Assembly: GCA_003133545.1 (NCBI GenBank)
Contig: PKYA01000201.1
Location: 1 to 59,344, forward strand
Direction: 5' to 3'
Source of the DNA: Acidimicrobiaceae bacterium
GTDB lineage: Bacteria; Actinomycetota; Acidimicrobiia; Acidimicrobiales; RAAP-2
Length of the DNA stretch: 59,344 bases
Under the pieces are notes generated by a model that saw nothing but the letters and a program-made list of their open reading frames with translations, was not told the DNA's origin and searched no databases. Position numbers and translations under genes: made by a program. This document shows positions 1-7,882 of the stretch, piece by piece (position 1 is the first letter of the stretch; the number at the start of each line of letters is the position of its first letter).

Positions 1-13
1 CAGACTCTCGGTG

Positions 14-31
14 AGCCCTTAGGGGCTATTT
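14..31 (+). terminator. weak hairpin, possible terminator of an upstream gene
   Basis: AGCCC at 14-18 pairs with GGGCT at 23-27 across a four-base loop and is followed by ATTT. The stem is only five pairs and the upstream gene lies outside the window, so this is a weak call. No gene is seen in 1-151. Confidence 0.2.
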
Positions 32-151
32 AGCGTCGTCGGTCCGCACCGGCGCGCGCATGGGGGGACACCTATACAAGTGCAGATTGCAACCGACCCC
101 CCGGCGGCTCCCGGGTCTAATGCCTAAGCCACCGGGTGAGCGAACTGTTAG

Positions 152-418
152 CTACTTGGTGTTGCTGTTATACACCTCCGCGAACTTGGGCTCAGGCGTG
201 TCGGGGGGGAGGTGCGGCTTGACGACCTCATTGAACCAGGCGTCGTGCTGATCGATCGAGTCCCAGATCTCAATCACCGTAATACCGCCGTCTTCCACGA
301 TGGCGTAGTGAGCAACAAAACCGTCAGCCTTGCTCTGAGATGGCATGGCTCCAGCGGCGACTTGGTCGTACACCTCGGCGGGCATGCCGGGCGCGTGATG
401 CTGCTTTAGGACTGTCAT
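152..418 (-). CDS. small ABM/dimeric alpha-beta barrel-like protein
   Basis: An 88-residue soluble protein beginning MTVLKQHHAPGMPAEVYDQV. The pattern of an early helix, then GFVAHYA, a beta strand with ITVIEIWDS, and a final helix with HDAWFNEVVKPHL resembles small antibiotic-biosynthesis-monooxygenase-like ferredoxin-fold proteins. Family assignment is by eye. The ATG at 418 was preferred over an upstream ATG at 631 because it has an AAGGG Shine-Dalgarno just upstream and because the longer extension is Arg-rich and unlike protein. No catalytic function can be assigned. It is convergent with nothing obvious and sits next to a decayed gene, in DNA that looks like accessory sequence. Confidence 0.6.
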   Translation of the reverse strand: MTVLKQHHAPGMPAEVYDQVAAGAMPSQSKADGFVAHYAIVEDGGITVIEIWDSIDQHDAWFNEVVKPHLPPDTPEPKFAEVYNSNTK

Positions 419-586
419 GGATACCCTTCGCTCGGGGGCCCGGATGTCCGGACCTCGACATGCTGCCATAGGCAGCGGTCCCCCGCTCTTGTAGTTCCAA
501 TAGCCTGCGGTCGAAATGTCCATGTATCGGGACTGGAGGCACTCGAATTGGAGCCGCCGTCGTCGGGTGGCGGTAGCCTCCCCAGC

Positions 587-706
587 ATGCCGAACAACTT
601 GACGGACGTCATTCCCGTAGTGCCCTACCAAGACATCCAGGCGGCGTACGACTTCGCCACCAACGTCCTCGATGAACCCACGTCATGTGGACGAGCAACT
701 TGGTAG
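587..706 (+). pseudogene. truncated VOC/glyoxalase-family remnant
   Basis: A 39-codon open frame from ATG 587 to TAG 704-706. The N-terminus (VIPVVPYQDIQAAYDFATNVL) reads like the first strand and helix of vicinal-oxygen-chelate proteins related to glyoxalase and bleomycin resistance proteins. That family normally continues for about 120 residues with metal ligands; here the match ends after NVL and the frame closes 12 codons later. No continuation was seen in other frames downstream. A remnant is more likely than a functional peptide. Confidence 0.45.
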
Positions 707-782
707 GGACCTCGACTGAAATGTTCGAACTAGGATGCGGGCGAGGTTGCAAAGCTCAGCGAAAGGTGGCTAGACGCTTCTA

Positions 783-1532
783 ATGTCGACTTGGAACAAG
801 GACATTGAGGCTTCGTACTTTCGGCGGATTCCCGAAGATGCCATGGAGCAATCTTTGCGTAAGCCATTTTCGCAGTCCGATCGAGGAAAGCTTCTGGTCG
901 AGATTGGGATCGTCATAAGTCTCTTGCCAGAACCGCCAGCTCGTGTTCTCGACTTGGGGTGTGGAACCGGTTGGACAAGCGCTTTTCTTGCACGATGTGG
1001 ATACGAGGTCGTAGGGGTTGACTTCGCGCCAGAAGCAATCGTCTCCGCAACGTCGGCACATCAAATCGCCGGACTTACTTTTCTGGCCCACGACTGGGAC
1101 GAGGCGCTTCCACCCGAATTGGGTTCGTTTGACGCCGCCGTCTTCTTTGATGCACTGCATCACTCGGACAACGAAGATGCTCCTCTTAGAACCGCTTGTC
1201 TTGCCTTGAGGGAAGGAGGAATCTGCGTCACGTGTGAGCCAGGCACCGGACACGCAGCCTCCCCTGGCAGCGTTCACGCCAAAACAACGTTTGGCGTGAA
1301 CGAACGTGATATGACCCCGCAGCAAATCATTACCGCAGGCAGCAAGGTTGGCTTCCGGTCTGCATCCGTGTTTCCCCACCCCCAAGAGGTCTACCGCAGT
1401 GTCTACGGACAGCAATCCAAGGTGACCCTAAAGGATCGACTCCTGAGTACCAGGGCGGGCTATGTGGTTCGAGTACTTCGCACTGTGACAATCCAACAGC
1501 GTCACTGGGGAATCGTCGTCTTGACCAAGTAA
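783..1532 (+). CDS. class I SAM-dependent methyltransferase
   Basis: A 249-residue protein with the Rossmann methyltransferase signature: motif I VLDLGCGTGW near residues 55-64, the acidic end of strand 2 in VVGVDFAP, and FDAAVFFDALHH as motif IV-like. The substrate is unknown; the following genes are a glycosyltransferase and a polytopic membrane protein, so modification of a natural product or surface glycan is possible but only inferred. Codon use is visibly more AT-tolerant than in the rest of the window, a sign of acquisition. A perfect 13-bp inverted repeat lies inside the gene at 1271-1302. Its 3' end overlaps a frameshifted gene on the other strand. Confidence 0.85.
   Translation: MSTWNKDIEASYFRRIPEDAMEQSLRKPFSQSDRGKLLVEIGIVISLLPEPPARVLDLGCGTGWTSAFLARCGYEVVGVDFAPEAIVSATSAHQIAGLTFLAHDWDEALPPELGSFDAAVFFDALHHSDNEDAPLRTACLALREGGICVTCEPGTGHAASPGSVHAKTTFGVNERDMTPQQIITAGSKVGFRSASVFPHPQEVYRSVYGQQSKVTLKDRLLSTRAGYVVRVLRTVTIQQRHWGIVVLTK
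1271..1302. repeat. perfect 13-bp inverted repeat inside a coding region
   Basis: CGTTCACGCCAAA at 1271-1283 is exactly complementary to TTTGGCGTGAACG at 1290-1302, with a 6-base loop. It lies within the methyltransferase codons for SVHAKTTFGVNER, where such long perfect symmetry is not expected from coding constraints. Confidence 0.8.
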
Positions 1533-1713
1533 AGAATCGCACACCCCTCGTCCTGCTCCAATACGCCTTGATCGAACATGACGGCCTGGCTGAGACTCAG
1601 AACGTCTGACAGATGCGTGAGCAGCTTCCGGTCGCCTCGGCCACCGCCTGATTCTCCGTGCCGCGAACCAGGTACGTGGCCCAATCGCCGGGTCGGCGGG
1701 ACGGTTTCGCCAT
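1502..1713 (-). pseudogene. frameshifted small hypothetical gene
   Basis: Read from ATG at 1713, one frame gives MAKPSRRPGDWATYLVRGTE followed by NQAVAEATG. The sense then continues in another frame as KLLTHLSDVLSLSQAVMFDQ and GVLEQDEGCAILYLV, to a TGA at 1502. Inserting one base near 1626-1629 joins the two into a plausible helical protein of about 70 residues. The two halves look protein-like (balanced, amphipathic) while the unshifted continuations are not. It overlaps the end of the methyltransferase by 31 bp. Frameshift decay or a sequencing error would look the same. This accounts for most of the stretch between the neighbouring genes. Confidence 0.4.
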
Positions 1714-1863
1714 CACAACGGGGGTAGTCGGGTTGGTGGCGCGGCAGGCCGCTCGGTGTCCGGCCATACTGGGCGGGCGATCCTGGCGGCGGTGACGGCG
1801 CAACAGGTACGCGTAAAGCGATGCACGCGGTGGCCCCGTTGAGCGGTGACAAGGAAGGGATGA

Positions 1864-3009
1864 ATGAAGATCCTCGCCGTAGCCACGCCGGGAGCCGGCC
1901 ACGTCAACCCCATGATGCCTTTGATCGAGGCGTTTCTGGCCCAGGGAGACGCGGTGACTTTTGCGGCCGGCGATGATCCTGGTGGCATCGTGGCCCGTAT
2001 GGGCGCGAGCTTTCGCGTGGCAGGCCGAGGTGAGATGGATTGGTTCGCAGACCTGGGGGCCCGCGTCCTCCACGGCCTACCGGGCGATGGGCTCGCCCCC
2101 GAGCGCATCAATCACTACTTTGTCCCTCGCCTGTTCGCCGAGGTCGCCGCACCCGACATGATCGACGACGTCGTCGCCATCGGCAGGGAGCTCCGGCCAG
2201 ACCTCGTGCTGTTCGAGACCTACGCGTTCGCCGGGCCCCTCGCCGCCGAGGTCTTGGGAGTCGCCGGTGTCCACCACCTGATCAGCCCGATGCTCCCGCA
2301 CGAGGTGATGGCGCTGGCCGACGACGCCGTGTCGCCGATCTGGCGCTCGTTCGGCTGCTCTACCCCCGGCTATAGCGGGTTGTACCAGGGGATCACGATC
2401 GAGATCACCCCGCCCTCGCTCGAGGAACAGACGATTCCAGGCGGCGAGACCCTGGCCATGCGTCCCGCGCCGCTGCCGGCGACCGCGCCCACGCGCGGAG
2501 GTCCCCCTTGTGTGTACATAACACTGGGCACGTTGTTCGGCAACACCGAGGTATTTCGAACGGCCCTCGCCGGTCTTGCGGGGGAAGACCTCGAGGTGGT
2601 CGTCACGGTGGGTGCCGACAACGATCCCGCGGCGCTCGAACCCGTGCCGGCCAACGCCAGGGTGGAGCGCTACATCCCGCAGGCCGAGATGCTTCCCCGG
2701 TGCTCCGTCATCGTCCATCACGGGGGCTCGGGCACGATGTATGGCTCGCTGGCGCATGGCGTCCCCCAGGTGGTGGTCCCCCAGGGTGCCGACAATTTCG
2801 TCAACGGCCGGCTCGTCGCCCGCTGTGGCGCCGGAGTGATGATCGGACCCGAAGAATTCAGCTCGGACGCCGTTCGCGACGGGGTGCGACTGCTGCTCGA
2901 GGAGGCGTCGTATCGGGATACCGGGCGCCGCCTGGCTAACGAACTCACCGCGCTCCCCGAACCGGGCGAGGTGGCCCGGACACTGCGCGATCGCATCAGC
3001 GGCGGCTGA
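1864..3009 (+). CDS. GT1-family glycosyltransferase (MGT/UGT-like)
   Basis: A 381-residue GT-B enzyme. The N-terminus MKILAVATPGAGHVNPMMPL carries the conserved GxGHxxP acceptor-domain motif of macrolide and antibiotic glycosyltransferases. The C-terminal donor domain has VVHHGGSGTMYGSLAHGVPQ then PQGADNFVNGRLV, the nucleotide-sugar binding signature. It is expected to transfer a sugar from a UDP- or dTDP-sugar to a small lipophilic acceptor in the cytoplasm; donor and acceptor cannot be told. A GGAAGGG Shine-Dalgarno precedes the ATG. It follows a methyltransferase and precedes a DUF2142 membrane protein, which may suggest a small glycolipid or natural-product locus. Confidence 0.88.
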   Translation: MKILAVATPGAGHVNPMMPLIEAFLAQGDAVTFAAGDDPGGIVARMGASFRVAGRGEMDWFADLGARVLHGLPGDGLAPERINHYFVPRLFAEVAAPDMIDDVVAIGRELRPDLVLFETYAFAGPLAAEVLGVAGVHHLISPMLPHEVMALADDAVSPIWRSFGCSTPGYSGLYQGITIEITPPSLEEQTIPGGETLAMRPAPLPATAPTRGGPPCVYITLGTLFGNTEVFRTALAGLAGEDLEVVVTVGADNDPAALEPVPANARVERYIPQAEMLPRCSVIVHHGGSGTMYGSLAHGVPQVVVPQGADNFVNGRLVARCGAGVMIGPEEFSSDAVRDGVRLLLEEASYRDTGRRLANELTALPEPGEVARTLRDRISGG

Positions 3010-3235
3010 CGACCGGCAATGTGCCGCTTCCGTGCGGGTCCGGGGTAGCCGTCGTCGACGGGATCGGTGCCGTCCGACCGGGAGAAAGGACGCAGTGCCA
3101 CGCTGAGGCCACAGCGGAAACCCAAGAGACGTTAATCCGCCGCTCAGGTTCGCACACCAAGATCGCCAACCGGATCGCCTGGTCCCGGGGTGGCGGAGGA
3201 AGACAGCGGGAAAACCCATCGTCACTCTGCCATCT

Positions 3236-3258
3236 CAAATCCTCCAATCTGGGATTTG
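3236..3258 (+). terminator. hairpin between the glycosyltransferase and DUF2142 genes
   Basis: CAAATCC at 3236-3242 pairs with GGATTTG at 3252-3258 over a 9-base loop. There is no clear T-run. It could end transcription of the glycosyltransferase or lie in the leader of the next gene; its presence argues against the longer reading of that gene from 3190. Confidence 0.25.
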
Positions 3259-3288
3259 GCTCTTGAGACGCAGCAATCCGGACATCAC

Positions 3289-4866
3289 GTGATCGACCAC
3301 ACGGTTCGATCCACCGCGAATGATGAGGGCGGCGCGGCGCAAACGTCTCGCCGGGCCAGACGAACGCTCCTGCCTCGGGAGAACTTTCTTGGCGTCTGGG
3401 TTTTGTCCTCCCTCGTGCTCTTCTTGCTTTGCGCAGTGTGGTCCCTCGCGACCCCCTTGGGTGCATCACCCGATGAAGGGGCGCAGGTCGTCAAGGCTGC
3501 TGCGACCGTGCGTGGCGAGCTGATCGGTCAACCGGCACCGGGTCTGAGCACCGCCACCAGAGCCTTTCGCGTGCCGGCAGTCTTCAAATCGATCTACCGT
3601 CTTCCCCGCTGCTATCAGTTTCGGTCTTCCGTGCCCGCCGGCTGCGCACCGCACCTTCACTCCTCGGGCCGCCTGGTCACGGTCACTTCCTACGTCGGCC
3701 GTTATCCCCCCCTGTACTACGCCATCGTCGGGCTGCCCACTCTCGCAATGCACTCCGAGGGTGTCATCTATTTCATGCGACTCATCAGCGCACTCATCGA
3801 CTCGATCCTTCTCGGATTGGCGCTGGCGGTCGCCGCCATCTGGGTCCGCTCGACAATGGTGCTCGCTGCGCTGGCGTTGACGATCACCCCGTTGGTGGTG
3901 TTCCTCTGCGGCGTGGTCAATCCGAGTGGATTCGAAATCGCTGCCGCGATCTGCGCGTGGACCAGCGGCCTGGCCCTCGTGCGACCCAGGGAATCGGGCC
4001 CCTCGCGTCGTCTCGTCGTGACCTTTGTCGTCTCGGGGTGCCTTCTCGAACTCACACGAGGGCTCTCGGTCCTGTGGATGGTGTTGATCGTCCTGACGAT
4101 GATCGCATTGGAACCCAGATCGTGTCGAGAACTGCTGCGGGCGCGCTCCGTCCGTATCGGAGTCCTGGTCCTCGGCGCGGTCGGGGCCCTCGCTCTCACT
4201 TTCGTGCTGCTGGCCGACACCCTGACGGTGGTGTCCTCCATTGAGCTCCCACCCGATCATGCAGCGATCGGCGCCTTGATCCTGAAGGTGCTGGGGCAGA
4301 TCGGGGTCTACTTCAATCAGTTCATCGGCGTCTTTGGTTGGCTTGATACTCCCTCGCCGTTGCTCACCATGGTCCTTTGGACTTCGCTGTTTGGCTTTCT
4401 CATCGTTGTCGGTCTCGTTTTCTCCAGGGTGCGACACGCGTGGGTGCTGCTCGGCCTGGTCGGAGGGTCGCTCGTCTTGACGGTGACGATCGTCGTATGG
4501 CATGCGGCTTCTTCCGGCGTCACGTGGCAGGCACGGGATGGCTTCCCGCTCTATGCCGGGATCCCGCTCCTTGCCGGCTTCGTGATGTCCGATCATCCAT
4601 TCGTGAGCTCGGCACGGCGCACCAGAAAGCGAGTAGCGGCGGTCGTTGCGATTGGGGTGGGGACTGGGCAGCTGGCGGACTTTGTCTGGGCCTTGCGTCG
4701 CAACACCGTCGGCCTCGGACACACGTTCAATCTCTTTGCCAGAGTACGGGGGGGATGGTCACCTCCCTGGGGTACTCCTCTCGTCGTGGCGCTGGGCGCG
4801 GTGGCCGTCGTTCTCTACGCGGCGTGGCTGCGTCGTCAGATGGCGCACTTCCAATCGCAGCCTTGA
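3289..4866 (+). CDS. DUF2142 polytopic membrane protein
   Basis: About 525 residues with roughly ten hydrophobic segments. Shortly after the first membrane helix comes SLATPLGASPDEGAQ, the conserved PxxxPDExxH-like region of DUF2142 proteins (Asp-Glu after the first helix, as in GT-C-type membrane glycosyltransferases). The luminal loop with RCYQFRSSVPAGCAPHL and VGRYPPLYYAIVGLP also fits the family. The role is probably transfer or handling of lipid-linked sugars at the membrane; that is inferred from fold similarity. The start is uncertain: GTG 3289 leaves about 35 hydrophilic residues before the first helix, while GTG 3190 adds 33 more across a hairpin. Neither has a good Shine-Dalgarno. 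Confidence 0.75.
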   Translation: MIDHTVRSTANDEGGAAQTSRRARRTLLPRENFLGVWVLSSLVLFLLCAVWSLATPLGASPDEGAQVVKAAATVRGELIGQPAPGLSTATRAFRVPAVFKSIYRLPRCYQFRSSVPAGCAPHLHSSGRLVTVTSYVGRYPPLYYAIVGLPTLAMHSEGVIYFMRLISALIDSILLGLALAVAAIWVRSTMVLAALALTITPLVVFLCGVVNPSGFEIAAAICAWTSGLALVRPRESGPSRRLVVTFVVSGCLLELTRGLSVLWMVLIVLTMIALEPRSCRELLRARSVRIGVLVLGAVGALALTFVLLADTLTVVSSIELPPDHAAIGALILKVLGQIGVYFNQFIGVFGWLDTPSPLLTMVLWTSLFGFLIVVGLVFSRVRHAWVLLGLVGGSLVLTVTIVVWHAASSGVTWQARDGFPLYAGIPLLAGFVMSDHPFVSSARRTRKRVAAVVAIGVGTGQLADFVWALRRNTVGLGHTFNLFARVRGGWSPPWGTPLVVALGAVAVVLYAAWLRRQMAHFQSQP

Positions 4867-4927
4867 TACGCCCTGGGAAACGGCTTCCCTGCATACGTTT
4901 CGGCGCGTCCGGCGAAGCGCGGAACGG

Positions 4928-6259
4928 TCAGCCGGCGGGGCCGACGACAGGTGTCGCACCGGAGAGGTCGAGCGGGCGCAGGTAGAGGGCGCGACTGTTG
5001 GGGTAACTGATGGCGCCGGGCAGCCAGGCGTCGAACGCTATCCAGAACGATCCGCTGGAATCGGTGAAGACCGACTCGCCGCCCGGTCCCGCCATGTCCG
5101 GCCCGCTGGCCAGGATGGGCTGGGTCAGCGGTTGGGTGCACGGCCCGAGGGGCCCGCTGCACGTCGCCACGCCGACGGCGTAGTTGGCGCTGTCCCAGTT
5201 GTTGCCCGAGAAGAAGAGGAAGTAGCGCCCCGCATCGAGCACGAGGTCGGGCGCTTCGACTACCCCCGCCTCCCAGCTGAGGTCCGCGCTGAGCAGTGCG
5301 GCGGGCGCCGCGCCGGCGGCGAATCCGGTGCCCGATGCGTTGAGCTGCTCGGACCAGATCGTCGCCGGTTGTCCCCCCGCCCCGATGGACTTCCATTGCA
5401 GGTACAACGCACCGTTGGCGTCCACGAACGGGGACGGGTCGATGGACCCCCCGAGCGCGGGCTGGCACTCGAGGGGGGCGGTCGAATCGTCCGTGAAGGG
5501 GCCCTGGGGTTGCGTGGCGGTGGCGACCGAGATGCACTCGTCGCCGCTGCCCGCCCCCGCCACCTGCGCCGCGTAGTACAGGACGAAGGTCGAGCCGACC
5601 TGGAGGACACCGGGCGCCCAGGTCCCACCCGGCACCGCCCATTTGGGCAGGCTCGGCAGGGCATTGCCCACCGCGGTCCAATGAGTCAGATCGGTGGAGT
5701 CGATGATCTGGATGTTCCCCTCCGCCGAGTTCGTGGCGTAGGCGAAGTAAGTCCCGTCGACCCGCATGACGTCGGGATCCGGGAAGTCGAACGGATAGAC
5801 GGGGCCACCGGCGGTGCTGCCGTCGAGCATCAGGCAGGCGCTGGACACTGCGGAGATGTCCCCGATGGCCGCCGAGTTGTCGCGCCCCGCGATCTGCTGC
5901 AGGGCGCCGCGCACGCCGCCGAGGCAGGTCTGGAGTGTGGCGATGTCGAGCCCCTCGAGGGACGCCGCATTGTTCGTGGTGCCGAGAACTCCCTCGGTCG
6001 TCGCCACCTGGCCCAGCATGGATGCCACCGATACCTGCAGCGCATTGCGATGCCCGACGGCCAGCGCGCGAGCGTACGTCGTGGCGGCGAGGTCGAAGTC
6101 CGACGCCGACAAATGGCGCCGGGCCGCGGCGAGAACTTGTCGCTCATGGCGGGCCAGACCGTGGACCTGCAGGTCGGTGACCAACGCGGCCACCAGTGCC
6201 CCCACCATGAGGAGAGCGACGCCCACCGTCGGCCACCGTCGACGTCGCCGTTCAGCCAC
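4928..6259 (-). CDS. membrane-anchored GH43-type glycosidase-like protein
   Basis: About 443 residues: a basic N-terminus, one membrane helix (VGVALLMVGALVAALV), a helical stalk with a TCLGGV module, then a five-bladed propeller from about residue 150. The propeller shows GH43 marks: FPDPDVMRVDGTYFAYAT (general-base Asp), GSIDPSPFVD (second Asp), and VVEAPDLVLDAGRYFLFFS (general-acid Glu), plus WAPGV. GH43 enzymes cut arabinose- or xylose-containing glycans. Here the catalytic domain would face outside the membrane; the substrate, perhaps envelope arabinan, is a guess. GTG 6259 overlaps the upstream stop by 8 bp; ATG 6298 is possible but would run 47 bp into the upstream coding region. Confidence 0.75.
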   Translation of the reverse strand: MAERRRRRWPTVGVALLMVGALVAALVTDLQVHGLARHERQVLAAARRHLSASDFDLAATTYARALAVGHRNALQVSVASMLGQVATTEGVLGTTNNAASLEGLDIATLQTCLGGVRGALQQIAGRDNSAAIGDISAVSSACLMLDGSTAGGPVYPFDFPDPDVMRVDGTYFAYATNSAEGNIQIIDSTDLTHWTAVGNALPSLPKWAVPGGTWAPGVLQVGSTFVLYYAAQVAGAGSGDECISVATATQPQGPFTDDSTAPLECQPALGGSIDPSPFVDANGALYLQWKSIGAGGQPATIWSEQLNASGTGFAAGAAPAALLSADLSWEAGVVEAPDLVLDAGRYFLFFSGNNWDSANYAVGVATCSGPLGPCTQPLTQPILASGPDMAGPGGESVFTDSSGSFWIAFDAWLPGAISYPNSRALYLRPLDLSGATPVVGPAG

Positions 6260-6815
6260 CGGAGACCGCGTAGCTCTGGCAGCTCGCCGAGGTGGCATTC
6301 AACGCGGCGATGGCGGAGGCCTGATCGCCGACCGACAGCGCGTTCATCGCCTTTTCCACTCCCCCGAGACAGGTGTTCAAGGCGGTGATGTTCGAGCCTT
6401 GGGCGGACACGTTCGCCTGGGCCTGCGCCAAGGCGCCCTGCACGGATCGGAGTTCCGCCGTATCGGAAGCGAGCGCTGCCGCGTTCGCGTCGACCTCGCC
6501 GTTGACGGCATGGAGACTGCCACGAACCGAGGCCAGATCGCCGAGGACGGCGTCAATCCGGTGCCGCGTGCTCTCGATCGAGGCGTGCGCCAGCGCGAAC
6601 TGGGTCTTGGCCTGGACCTCGCCACCCACGAGAAACCCCGCGGTGGCGGCGAAGAGCGCGAATGCCGCCGCGGCGAGCAACCGCCTGCGCCAGCGTTTCG
6701 GCACTGTGACCGCATCGGCGTCTGCGCCGGCACTGCCTGTGCCCGCGGCGTCGGAGCCACCGTTGTCGGTCTCCGCCTGCGCACGTACGCGTAACCGCTC
6801 GGTCGCCATCACCAT
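6252..6815 (-). CDS. single-pass membrane protein with helical outer domain and CLGGV module
   Basis: About 187 residues: hydrophilic Gly/Ala-rich cytoplasmic tail, basic RRR stop, a membrane helix (LLAAAAFALFAATAGFLVGG), then a long helical region with heptad-like spacing (IDAVLGDLASVRGSLHAVNG) and a C-terminal module LNTCLGGVEKAMNALSVGDQ ending SASCQSYAV. The same Cys-bounded module, TCLGGV to SACL, occurs in the stalk of the downstream GH43-like protein, so the two probably interact or share an origin. Domain family not recognised. The start is uncertain: ATG 6815, ATG 6884 and GTG 6890 are all open and none has a strong ribosome site. Confidence 0.65.
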   Translation of the reverse strand: MVMATERLRVRAQAETDNGGSDAAGTGSAGADADAVTVPKRWRRRLLAAAAFALFAATAGFLVGGEVQAKTQFALAHASIESTRHRIDAVLGDLASVRGSLHAVNGEVDANAAALASDTAELRSVQGALAQAQANVSAQGSNITALNTCLGGVEKAMNALSVGDQASAIAALNATSASCQSYAVSGG

Positions 6816-6982
6816 GGAGGTACCGCCATCCCTCGCCTTCCCGACGCCATGCCACCGCCGGATGCCCGCGGTGGCCATCATCATTCTCACGCAGAAGAGA
6901 CCGCAGAGGTTGTCGGGTGGTTCGCGGGTCCTTGGCGGAACTGCCGTGGCGCCACCACCACGCGCCGGCTCCCCGGGGGGAC

Positions 6983-7006
6983 CACCTGCAACGCCTGTCG
7001 CAGGTG
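6983..7006 (-). terminator. hairpin downstream of the trehalose/glucan operon
   Basis: CACCTGC at 6983-6989 is perfectly complementary to GCAGGTG at 7000-7006, 16 bases past the last stop codon of the minus-strand operon (7022). There is no T-run, so if it terminates transcription it is not a classic intrinsic terminator. Confidence 0.3.
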
Positions 7007-7021
7007 CGTTGATGCGTGGGC

Positions 7022-7882
7022 CTAGGAGTTGGCCTCCACCCAGGCCCCGATGTCGCGGGCTGTCCCCGCCGGATCTTCGAGCGGTCCGAAGTGCCCCAGG
7101 TGGCGCCGCTCGAACAGCGCGCCGCTGGTGAGGCGCGTCAGGGCCCGGGGCGCGAACGCCACCGGGCCGTACTCCTCATGACGGCCGACGACGAGAGCGA
7201 CCGGGAGATCGAGGGCGGCGAGGGCCTCCCACGCGCCACTCTCGGCCGCCCCCCGAAAGACCGCTGCCTCGGTCGAGGGGGGGCAGCGCAGCTCCACCCG
7301 GCCGTCGGGCCGGGGGACGAACCCGCCCCGGACATACGCCCGCAGAGCGTCGGGATGCAGCTCGTCCAAGGGTGGCTTGGCGGCGAAATTGGCCGCCGCC
7401 TCATCGAAGGAGTCGAACGTACGCCGGCGCCGCAACGCGGCCTCGGCCATGGGATTCGGCGTGCCACTGGGCGGGAGCACCCCGGGCGCGACGATGACCG
7501 GCTCATAGAGCCACAGGGAGCGGAAGGCACCCGGGCGCCGCGCCGCCGCCAGCACCAACGCGGCGCCGCCCATCGAATGGGCGATGCCGTGCAGGGGGCG
7601 GTCCGTGCCGATGAGGTCGCTCCCGAGCACCGACTCGGCATCGTCGCCCATGGCGGACCACACCAGGGGGGCGCCGGGCGGCGTGTCGCTCATCCCGTGA
7701 CCCCTGTAGTCGAGCGCAATGCAGCGGTACCGGCGCCGCAAAAGGGCCGCCACCGGCTCCCAGACCTGGCCACAGAATCCGGTGGCATGGGAGAACAAGA
7801 GGAGGGGCGCTGCCTCGTCCGCCGGCCCGCCAAGGTCGTGGACGGCGACGCGCACGCCTCCGGTGGACGGGATCAGTCTCAT
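7022..7882 (-). CDS. alpha/beta hydrolase, last gene of the glucan operon
   Basis: A 286-residue alpha/beta-fold hydrolase. LLLFSHATGFCGQVW holds the oxyanion-hole region, YRCIALDYRGHGMSD follows, the nucleophile elbow is GIAHSMGGAAL (Ala-His-Ser-Met-Gly in place of strict GxSxG), and the catalytic His is likely in RRHLGHFGPLEDP. Esterase, lipase or haloperoxidase-like activity is possible; the substrate is unknown and there is no established role for such an enzyme in trehalose metabolism. ATG at 7882 overlaps the treY stop by four bases (ATGA), so it is very likely translated with the operon. Confidence 0.85.
   Translation of the reverse strand: MRLIPSTGGVRVAVHDLGGPADEAAPLLLFSHATGFCGQVWEPVAALLRRRYRCIALDYRGHGMSDTPPGAPLVWSAMGDDAESVLGSDLIGTDRPLHGIAHSMGGAALVLAAARRPGAFRSLWLYEPVIVAPGVLPPSGTPNPMAEAALRRRRTFDSFDEAAANFAAKPPLDELHPDALRAYVRGGFVPRPDGRVELRCPPSTEAAVFRGAAESGAWEALAALDLPVALVVGRHEEYGPVAFAPRALTRLTSGALFERRHLGHFGPLEDPAGTARDIGAWVEANS

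Noticed and set aside
60-150. Possible tRNA-like folding near GGTTGCAATC on the minus strand
   Set aside because: The apparent T-arm does not pair, and no acceptor stem or anticodon arm could be built.
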